From CAYUNA01 sp047629355 (lineage in GTDB: Bacteria > Bacteroidota > Bacteroidia > Chitinophagales > Saprospiraceae): DNA of 11,017 bases. The notes beneath the pieces are model-generated. The model did not search any database. It was not told the DNA's origin and worked only from the letters and a program-made list of their open reading frames with translations. How positions within the stretch are numbered: the first letter of the stretch is position 1; each line of letters starts with the position of its first letter. The position numbers were made by a program, and so were the translations under genes. The stretch covers positions 1 through 11,017 of the forward strand of contig JBLHWU010000206.1 of NCBI GenBank assembly GCA_047629355.1, written 5' to 3'. This document shows, in pieces, positions 5,823 through 11,017 of the stretch.

Positions 5823-7439
5823 ATGCAGCAACAAACAATCAAACGCACAAAAGCGGATCTTGCTTCTACCCTCGGAATTTATACTCATGGAAATATACAC
5901 TGGAATCTAACGCCTGAAAAGTTGGTGGAACACTCTCTTTGCCAAAACCATGGCGTCTTAGCGGACAGCGGTGCATTGGTTATCAAAACTGGAAAATTTA
6001 CGGGACGTTCTCCACAAGACCGTTTTATTGTCAAAGATGCTGTAACCGAGCATGCAGTCGATTGGGGGAAGGTCAACTTACCTTTCAGCACGGCTAACTT
6101 TGACCGTCTTCATGCAAAAATGTTGGATTACGTTTGCGATAAAGATTTATATGTACGGGATGTAGCTGCGGGCGCACATGAAGATTACCGCTTGAATATC
6201 CGCGTCGTCGCAGAATATCCTTGGAGTAGCCAATTTGCGCACAATATGTTCTTGCGTTTAAATCAGGAAGAATTGGCAGATTTCTCTCCAGATTGGTCAA
6301 TACTATGCGCGCCAGGCTTTCAGGCTGACCCGCGTGTAGATGGTACTCGTCAAGGCAACTTTGCGATTATCAACTTTACAAAGAAGCAAATCATTATTGG
6401 TGGTACAGGCTATACGGGCGAGATTAAAAAGGGGATTTTCTCTGTTTTGAATTTTGTCTTGCCTCATAAAAAAGACGTTTTGTCGATGCATTGTTCTGCA
6501 AATGTGGGTAAAAATGGTGATACGGCAGTCTTTTTTGGTTTGAGTGGAACAGGCAAAACGACTTTATCTGCAGATGCAAGTCGTAATTTAATTGGCGATG
6601 ACGAGCATGGATGGGCAGACGATGGCGTTTTTAATTTTGAAGGTGGTTGCTATGCCAAGTGTATTGATTTAACAGCAGAGAAGGAGCCAGAAATTTACGC
6701 GGCGATTAAGCACGGTGCAATTTTAGAAAATATCAATTTCTTGCCAGGCACACATACTCCTGATTTTGCCAGCACAGAAATTACGCAAAATACACGGGTT
6801 TCTTACCCGATTCACCATATCGAAAATGTAATGGAACCATCGAAAGGCGGCAATCCAAAAAATATTTTCTTTTTGACCTGCGACTCATTTGGGGTATTGC
6901 CTCCGATTTCAAAATTGACAACAGGTCAAGCGATGTACCACTTTATTTCTGGCTACACCGCGAAAGTTGCAGGTACAGAAGCAGGTATTGAAGAACCAAC
7001 GACGACCTTCTCCGCTTGTTTTGGCGCACCATTTTTACCATTACATCCGGTGAAGTACGCAGATATGTTGGGAGAGAAAATGAAAAAGCATGATGTCAAT
7101 GTTTGGTTGGTGAATACTGGCTGGACGGGCGGTAGCTATGGTGTCGGTAATCGAATGAAATTAAAATTAACGCGCGCAATGGTGAATGCAGCCTTGAGTG
7201 GCGAATTGGCAAACGTTGATTTTCAAAATCACGAAATTTTCGGACTAGCAATGCCTAAGACTTGCCCGAATGTCCCTGCGAAATTGTTGAATCCAAAAAA
7301 TACTTGGACTGAAAAGAACCTTTATGACGAGAAAGCGAATGAATTGGCTCAAGCATTTATTGACAACTTTGAGCAATTTGCTTCGGAGGCGGATGATGAA
7401 TTGTTGAGTGCTGCACCAGTTGTTTTGGTTGGCGCATAA
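5823..7439 (+). CDS. pckA: Phosphoenolpyruvate carboxykinase (ATP)
   Basis: A 538-residue cytosolic enzyme that converts oxaloacetate and ATP to phosphoenolpyruvate, CO2 and ADP, the first committed step of gluconeogenesis; in some anaerobes it runs in reverse. Its length fits the ATP-type family (about 540). Signature parts are all present: TGKFTGRSPQDRF (56-68) with substrate-binding Arg62, GEIKKGIFS with a metal-ligand Lys (202/203), MHCSANVG with His223, the P-loop GLSGTGKTTLS (239-249), the kinase-2 motif IGDDEHGW (257-264) with the metal-binding Asp, FEGGCYAK (272-279), NTRVSYPI with Arg325, and NTGWTGGSYG (431-440). The frame is open back to a TTG at 5688, but the extra 45 residues are not family-like and begin inside the promoter. 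The ATG at 5823 has no Shine-Dalgarno, as usual here. It appears to be a single-gene unit with its own promoter and terminator. Confidence 0.97.
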   Translation: MQQQTIKRTKADLASTLGIYTHGNIHWNLTPEKLVEHSLCQNHGVLADSGALVIKTGKFTGRSPQDRFIVKDAVTEHAVDWGKVNLPFSTANFDRLHAKMLDYVCDKDLYVRDVAAGAHEDYRLNIRVVAEYPWSSQFAHNMFLRLNQEELADFSPDWSILCAPGFQADPRVDGTRQGNFAIINFTKKQIIIGGTGYTGEIKKGIFSVLNFVLPHKKDVLSMHCSANVGKNGDTAVFFGLSGTGKTTLSADASRNLIGDDEHGWADDGVFNFEGGCYAKCIDLTAEKEPEIYAAIKHGAILENINFLPGTHTPDFASTEITQNTRVSYPIHHIENVMEPSKGGNPKNIFFLTCDSFGVLPPISKLTTGQAMYHFISGYTAKVAGTEAGIEEPTTTFSACFGAPFLPLHPVKYADMLGEKMKKHDVNVWLVNTGWTGGSYGVGNRMKLKLTRAMVNAALSGELANVDFQNHEIFGLAMPKTCPNVPAKLLNPKNTWTEKNLYDEKANELAQAFIDNFEQFASEADDELLSAAPVVLVGA

Positions 7440-7470
7440 TTTGAAAAAATAGTTTGCAGATTTACTATGT

Positions 7471-7505
7471 AAAAAGGGAGTGCAGAAATGTTCTCCCTTT
7501 TTGAT
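7471..7505 (+). terminator. Rho-independent terminator of pckA
   Basis: AAAAAGGGAG (7471-7480) pairs with CTCCCTTTTT (7493-7502) around a 12-base loop, 31 bases after the pckA stop. The T-rich descending arm and following bases complete the signal. A second inverted repeat, ACGCTTTT/AAAAGCGT (7528-7535/7556-7563), follows and may be a backup. Confidence 0.8.
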
Positions 7506-7612
7506 TTTTATTTATTTTTAAAAAAAAACGCTTTTTATGGAACAAAAAACCCTTTAAAAGCGTCTTTCTCATAATAATACTTCATACAATTTTAAAGAAA
7601 AGAAAATATCTA

Positions 7613-7643
7613 TTTGGTAATTTCAAATTGTATTGTACTTTTG
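7613..7643 (+). promoter_or_regulatory. Consensus Bacteroidota promoter of the tRNA-Arg gene
   Basis: TTTG at 7613-7616 is followed, after exactly 19 bases, by TACTTTTG at 7636-7643. This is a full match to the -33/-7 consensus (TTTG, N19, TAnnTTTG). The mature tRNA begins at 7654, so transcription likely starts within a few bases of it. Confidence 0.85.
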
Positions 7644-7653
7644 CGTTCAAATT

Positions 7654-7726
7654 GGCTCCGTAGTTCAATGGATAGAATATCAGATTTCGGCTCTGAGGGT
7701 TGCAGGTTCGAGTCCTGCCGGGGTCA
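7654..7726 (+). tRNA. tRNA-Arg (anticodon UCG)
   Basis: A 73-base cloverleaf. The acceptor GGCTCCG (7654-7660) pairs with CGGGGTC (7719-7725), with G-T pairs at the second and fourth positions; the discriminator is A7726. The anticodon stem TCAGA/TCTGA (7680-7684/7692-7696) closes the loop TTTCGGC with anticodon TCG at 7687-7689, reading CGN arginine codons, mainly CGA. The T arm is GCAGG TTCGAGT CCTGC. No CCA is encoded. It stands alone, with its own promoter and terminator. Confidence 0.95.
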
Positions 7727-7740
7727 CACAGTCAATTTTA

Positions 7741-7777
7741 AAAGCCTTTAATTCGTAATGGATTAAAGGCTTTTTGT
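7741..7777 (+). terminator. Rho-independent terminator of tRNA-Arg
   Basis: A perfect 12-bp stem, AAAGCCTTTAAT (7741-7752) with ATTAAAGGCTTT (7762-7773), around a 9-base loop and followed by more T, starting 15 bases after the tRNA. It also separates the tRNA from the signalling genes downstream. Confidence 0.9.
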
Positions 7778-7888
7778 GTTTTAAAATAAAATAAAAATTT
7801 CTTCTAATTCTCGAAAAAATCATAACCTTGCCTTGTTTTTCGAGCCTTATTTCACAATCTTAATTTTAAAGACGTAAAAAAACTAATA

Positions 7889-8326
7889 ATGAGTAAGCAA
7901 ACTGAACAAAACGTAGCTATTAGCCGTCGTAGAATCATAGGCGATTCTCCGATTGTGGTAACAGAGATTTTTGATGATTGTCTTTACACGGGTTTCTATG
8001 GAGTATTAGATTCTTCCAGGGTGAAAAAAGTTATTGAAAAAATCATGAGTGGCATCGAACGAGATGACCACGACTTACTGCTCGTTGATTTGTCGAATGT
8101 AGAAGTCATTGACTCTACGATTGCGGGGTTATTGAGCAAAATGTCGAAAACCTTGGAATTGGTGGGTGTTAAAACTATTATTTCGGGTATTAATCCTTCG
8201 GTGGCTCAATCAATTGTTAATGCAGGAGTCGACATGAGTGACTTTTTTATTGTTAAAAACTTAAAACGGGCTTTGCAAGAAGCTTACAGAACCAAGGGAT
8301 TGGAATTGTGTAAAATAGAAAAATAG
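7889..8326 (+). CDS. RsbS-like STAS-domain protein (stressosome scaffold / anti-sigma antagonist type)
   Basis: A 145-residue cytosolic protein; residues about 20-132 are one STAS domain of the RsbS/RsbR branch. In Bacillus, RsbS and RsbR build the stressosome, and RsbS binds RsbT until RsbT phosphorylates it. The site is visible: LLLVDLSNVEVIDSTIAGLL (63-82), where Ser76 corresponds to the phosphoserine of RsbS (VDSFIA) and Thr77 is a second possible acceptor. The partner loop GVKTIISGINPSVAQSIVNAG (93-113) is close to the RsbS form. There is no N-terminal sensor domain such as RsbR has, only about 20 residues with RRR. The ATG at 7889 has an A-rich, Shine-Dalgarno-free leader. It is followed after 48 bases by the RsbT/RsbX-like gene on the same strand, probably one operon. 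The family is sure; calling it RsbS and not another STAS antagonist is likely but not proven. Confidence 0.88.
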   Translation: MSKQTEQNVAISRRRIIGDSPIVVTEIFDDCLYTGFYGVLDSSRVKKVIEKIMSGIERDDHDLLLVDLSNVEVIDSTIAGLLSKMSKTLELVGVKTIISGINPSVAQSIVNAGVDMSDFFIVKNLKRALQEAYRTKGLELCKIEK

Positions 8327-8374
8327 GGTAATTTAATTCCTACCTGATGTTTCGGAAATGATGCCCAAATAAAT

Positions 8375-9382
8375 ATGATTACTGAAATAATTAAAGTTCC
8401 ATTAAGAAATGAGCAAGATGTAGGAAATGCGCGAGAAGAAGCGTCCTATCTTGCTGCACATCTCGGATTTGATAATCTGGCATGCGCTCAAATTGCTTTG
8501 GCCGTTTCCGAGATTTGTAATAATGCTATCGTTCATGGCGGTGGTGGAATGGCAATTATTGAGGCATTTAATAAAAATCGAGCTTTTAAAATTCGCGTTA
8601 CTGACAGCGGTATTGGTATTCCCAATGTAGAAAACGCGATGGCTGAAGGATATTCTACCAGCCGAGCAAGTTTGGGTATCGGAATGGAAGTAGCGCGGCG
8701 GTCGATGGATAAAATGGAGATTGTGTCAGTGGTCGATCAAGGGACGACCGTTATTTTAGAAAAATACCTTTCTCTCTCTCCCTATCCTATTGAAAAAGGA
8801 GTCGTTTCTATTGCAGATGACCGATATGAGAACAATGGTGATGCTTATTTTTATAAGGAGTTTAGTGGCGATAAAGTGTTAATGGGCGTGATAGATGGGG
8901 TGGGACAAGGTTTTAAAGCTCGCCTGTTTTCAGAATCCATTAAGCGGTTTATTTTAGAAAACTATACTTTGCCATTAGATAAAATAATTAAGGAATGCGA
9001 CGCGGTTTTGTCGGAACATGGATTTGAATTTGGCGCAGCACTTGGATTGGCATTAATTGATACGAGTACACATGTTATGGAATTATGCGGGTTGGGCGAT
9101 GTGCATGCTCATTTTTACAATCAATCTTTTCGTTCTTTTGCTTTTCCTGATGGTCAACTGTGTAATGGTGAACTGCCTTTTTTGAGAGTTCATAAAATAA
9201 TTCTACCTGTAGATAGTACTCTAATTCTTTGTACAGATGGCATTAAAGAGAAAATTAATCCAGCAGATTTAAATTGGGACAACACTGCACAATGGCTAGC
9301 AAATAATACCTTTAACTTTTTTCATAAACAACATGGCGACGCAACAGTGTTAGTCACAAAAATGAGTATTGACAATGTTTAA
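8375..9382 (+). CDS. RsbT-like switch kinase fused to RsbX/SpoIIE-like PP2C phosphatase
   Basis: A 335-residue cytosolic fusion. Residues about 1-132 are an RsbT-like GHKL ATPase: IALAVSEICNNAIVHGG with Glu46 and Asn50 of the N box, DSGIGIP (77-83), EGYSTSRASLGIGM (91-104) and GTTVILEKY (123-131). In Bacillus RsbT phosphorylates STAS proteins of the stressosome and, when freed, activates an output partner. Residues about 145-330 are a PP2C/SpoIIE phosphatase of RsbX type, with metal-binding aspartates in NNGDAYF (Asp156), GVIDGVGQG (Asp174), LCTDGI (Asp288) and GDATVLV (Asp322), and the core strand LCGLGDVHAHF. RsbX removes phosphate from RsbS/RsbR and resets the system, so kinase and counter-phosphatase sit in one chain. 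All key residues are present in both halves, so both are probably active. The stop overlaps the next gene by 8 bases, which suggests translational coupling. Confidence 0.9.
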   Translation: MITEIIKVPLRNEQDVGNAREEASYLAAHLGFDNLACAQIALAVSEICNNAIVHGGGGMAIIEAFNKNRAFKIRVTDSGIGIPNVENAMAEGYSTSRASLGIGMEVARRSMDKMEIVSVVDQGTTVILEKYLSLSPYPIEKGVVSIADDRYENNGDAYFYKEFSGDKVLMGVIDGVGQGFKARLFSESIKRFILENYTLPLDKIIKECDAVLSEHGFEFGAALGLALIDTSTHVMELCGLGDVHAHFYNQSFRSFAFPDGQLCNGELPFLRVHKIILPVDSTLILCTDGIKEKINPADLNWDNTAQWLANNTFNFFHKQHGDATVLVTKMSIDNV

Positions 9383-10367
9383 TTATACAGAAACACATGA
9401 CTTATTAATTTCTTTAATCGGAAACGCTCCTTACGGCATTTTGACGACCGATTTGAATGGTTATGTTTCCATTGTCAATAAACAATTTTTGAAAAATTTT
9501 CATTTAACGGATGATTTAAACGAAGTCTTAGAAACTTCTGTCTTGGCATATTTAGGCGGTATTCCAAAGTTGCTAAAATTAGTGAAAAGTTGTCTCGGTG
9601 CTGAAGATGCGCCTTTTGACTTATTGGCCGTCGCTTATAAAGGTAAATATTTAAATATTCGTGGACGTAACTTTTTGAAAGGGATTATTTTAACGACCGA
9701 AGATGTGACTACAGCGAAGGAAATGGAAAGTTTTCAATCGATGCTCGACGGACAAGAGGCGGAACGCAAGCGGTTGGCTTCTGAAATTCATGACGGTGTA
9801 GGCGCAATGCTTTCGACATTGACGATGAGTTTGGAAAGTATGCGTCCGCAAATCGAACAAGAAATCCCTGAATTATTAGAAAAGCATGAGTACTCGATGA
9901 AGCTTGCCAAATCAATTAATCAGGATTTGAGGAACATTTCGCATGCTTTAATGCCGAGTACTCTGATTGATTTTGGGTTGACACAAGCGATTAAAATGCT
10001 GTGCGATACCATTGATAAGAGCGGAACGTTCAAAACTAACTTCTATCACAAAGGCTTAGAAAAACGCTTGCCGCAAAATGTCGAATTGGCTTTGTATCGA
10101 ATTACTCAAGAAATAGTTAACAATGCGATTAAATATTCGAAGGCAGAGAACTTGACAATTCAACTCATTAGATATCCTAAAAGTATTTTATTGATGACTG
10201 AAGATGATGGTATGGGTTTCGATAAAGCTGCGGTTGAAAAGGATAAAACGAAAGGTATTGGGCTGAGAAATATTCAAATTAGAACTAAATCTATTGGCGG
10301 TAGTTTTAATATGGACTCGCAGCCTGGGCGTGGAGTTTCGATGACGATTGATGTACCATTGACTTAA
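9375..10367 (+). CDS. Cytosolic PAS-containing histidine kinase (HisKA_3 / NarL-partner type)
   Basis: A 330-residue kinase without membrane segments. Residues about 10-112 are a PAS-like sensor (NAPYGILTTDLNGYVSIVNKQF). Residues about 125-195 are a HisKA_3 dimerisation domain: QEAERKRLASEIHDGVGAML with phospho-acceptor His139. Residues about 235-328 are a HATPase domain: ITQEIVNNAIKYS with Glu246 and Asn250, EDDGMGFD (276-283), GIGLRNIQIR (294-303) and the final GGSFNMDSQPGRGVSMTIDVP. Kinases of this class phosphorylate LuxR/NarL-type response regulators; none follows in the window. The frame opens at a TTG at 9369, but the ATG at 9375 is preferred and overlaps the stop of the RsbT/RsbX gene. 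Placement after that gene suggests that the RsbT-like half controls this kinase (inference). No good terminator follows; the stem CCTTA/TAAGG at 10383-10398 is short and lacks a T-run. Confidence 0.92.
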   Translation: MFNYTETHDLLISLIGNAPYGILTTDLNGYVSIVNKQFLKNFHLTDDLNEVLETSVLAYLGGIPKLLKLVKSCLGAEDAPFDLLAVAYKGKYLNIRGRNFLKGIILTTEDVTTAKEMESFQSMLDGQEAERKRLASEIHDGVGAMLSTLTMSLESMRPQIEQEIPELLEKHEYSMKLAKSINQDLRNISHALMPSTLIDFGLTQAIKMLCDTIDKSGTFKTNFYHKGLEKRLPQNVELALYRITQEIVNNAIKYSKAENLTIQLIRYPKSILLMTEDDGMGFDKAAVEKDKTKGIGLRNIQIRTKSIGGSFNMDSQPGRGVSMTIDVPLT

Positions 10368-10402
10368 ATTATTTTTATTTCACCTTATTTAAGTAAGGCT
10401 TA

Positions 10403-10562
10403 GTAGCTATTCAAGTTAATAGTGTCTAATAGCATTTGGATGAGTTTTGAATTTGTACAAGGCAAAAAACGCAGACATAGCCTTTGCTATGGCGAGTATT
10501 TTTAACGAAGTACAAATTTAAAACTCGCCAAATCATCCGACAGTATTAACTCGAATAACTAC
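10403..10562. mobile_element. 160-bp imperfect palindrome, element 1 of a three-element array
   Basis: Left arm GTAGCTATTCAAGTTAATA (10403-10421) and right arm TATTAACTCGAATAACTAC (10544-10562) are complementary at 17 of 19 positions. Pairing continues inward: GAGTTTTGAATTTGTAC against GTACAAATTTAAAACTC, down to CATAGC/GCTATG around the 4-base loop CTTT at 10482-10485. The whole element can fold into one long hairpin. TTA flanks it on both sides (10400-10402, 10563-10565). It has no coding capacity. It begins 35 bases after the histidine kinase stop, so that gene's mRNA may end within it. Confidence 0.75.
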
Positions 10563-10565
10563 TTA

Positions 10566-10724
10566 GGAACGCGAAATAAATAACTCTTGCTTTTTGACAG
10601 GATATTTTGTCCTCATTTTTCACTTTAAAAATGCTCATTATATCAACATAAATCGCACTTTTAAAGCAAAAAGGGAGAACAAAACCTCACTCCCAAGAAT
10701 CTGCATTTATTTATTCCGCGTTCC
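10566..10724. mobile_element. 159-bp imperfect palindrome, element 2 of the array
   Basis: Terminal inverted repeats GGAACGCGAAATAAATAA (10566-10583) and, at the right end, TTATTTATTCCGCGTTCC (10707-10724) pair with one mismatch. Inner parts also match in inverse order, for example CTTTAAAA (10623-10630) with TTTTAAAG (10659-10666), but the halves have diverged more than in element 1. TTA bounds both ends (10563-10565, 10725-10727). A 36-bp derivative of its ends sits at 5029-5064, which shows that the family has moved within or been copied around this region. Confidence 0.72.
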
Positions 10725-10727
10725 TTA

Positions 10728-10886
10728 GTAAAAACGATTCAATAACTTGGGCTATTATGCTTGTCCTTTTCCCTTCTAAAAAACACAAAAAATAGTTCCG
10801 TAACGAAGGCTATGCAACGATTTTTTGAATTCTTTAGAAGAAAAAATTACGGCGCATTATGGTCCAACTTATTAAATCGTTTTTAC
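10728..10886. mobile_element. 159-bp imperfect palindrome, element 3 of the array
   Basis: The left end GTAAAAACGATTCAATAA pairs with the right end TTATTAAATCGTTTTTAC (10869-10886) with one mismatch. Further in, GCTATTATGC answers GCATTATGGT, TTTTCCCTTCTAAA answers TTTAGAAGAAAAAA, and AAAAAATAGTT answers AACGATTTTTT near the centre (about 10807). TTA lies on both sides (10725-10727, 10887-10889). Sequence differs from elements 1 and 2, while length and boundary triplet are the same. Confidence 0.68.
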
Positions 10887-10889
10887 TTA

Positions 10890-11017
10890 GTAACTGACCT
10901 TACGCACCCCTTTTGCAAAAAGTTACAAAAAGGCGTAGGAATCTTAGACAGAACAAGTGTTCTGTTAAAAAACGGAACTATCTTGTTTTATTTCTACCTA
11001 TTCCAAAAGTGGTTGGG
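10890..11017. other. Non-coding right edge with further inverted repeats, possibly the start of a fourth element
   Basis: After the last TTA the sequence starts again with G (GTAACTGACC), as the preceding elements do. It contains an imperfect stem CCTTACGC...CTTTT against AAAAAGGCGTAGG (about 10908-10940) and a perfect stem CAGAACA/TGTTCTG (10949-10955/10958-10964). No gene is seen. The window ends 128 bases in, too early to see a matching right arm. Confidence 0.35.

Noticed and set aside
9709..9915. Antisense open frame within the histidine kinase gene
   Set aside because: It lies opposite the HisKA_3 coding region, which is well conserved in the sense frame; no independent support.
10400..10889. 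CRISPR array or tandem repeat with a period of about 162 bases
   Set aside because: The three units have equal length but different sequences, and each is itself a palindrome; there are no short identical repeats with unique spacers.

Overview
The window looks like a chromosomal segment of a low-GC member of the Bacteroidota, probably near the Saprospiria/Lewinella-type lineages (inference). Supporting signs are a secreted kelch protein with a type IX secretion (Por) C-terminal sorting domain, the near absence of Shine-Dalgarno sequences, a promoter matching the Bacteroidota consensus (TTTG, 19 bases, TAnnTTTG) in front of a tRNA, and AT-rich intergenic DNA.

Left part (1-4442), mostly minus strand: a possible 5' end of a gene running off the left edge; an envelope protein with a degenerate and a canonical OmpA-like peptidoglycan-binding domain; a PaaI-type hotdog thioesterase; a kelch beta-propeller protein with signal peptide and sorting domain; a small plus-strand secreted protein interrupted at a T7 run; and a small minus-strand secreted protein of unknown function. 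Between them lie a compound REP-like palindromic element (about 1787-1902), a 12-copy TTTCCTC heptamer repeat upstream of the kelch gene, a 21-bp-stem hairpin and a clear minus-strand terminator.

Middle (4443-7775): about 1.2 kb of AT-rich DNA without a convincing gene but with hairpins and a 36-bp miniature inverted-repeat element; then ATP-dependent phosphoenolpyruvate carboxykinase (pckA, real start near 5823) with a terminator; then a tRNA-Arg(UCG) with a textbook Bacteroidota promoter and its own terminator.

Right part (7889-10367), plus strand: a three-gene signalling cassette. It encodes an RsbS-like STAS protein, a fusion of an RsbT-like switch kinase to an RsbX/SpoIIE-like PP2C phosphatase, and a cytosolic PAS-HisKA_3-HATPase histidine kinase whose start overlaps the previous stop. 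This resembles the core of a stressosome partner-switching module, wired (by inference) into a two-component kinase instead of a sigma-factor cascade. No RsbR, anti-sigma factor or response regulator is present in the window.

Right end (10400-10889): three different, full-length imperfect palindromes of 160, 159 and 159 bp stand head to tail, separated and bounded by TTA. A 36-bp internally deleted relative of the middle one sits at 5029-5064 between TAA triplets. The triplets suggest insertion of MITE-like elements with 3-bp target duplications. This array and the signalling cassette are the two most interesting parts of the window.
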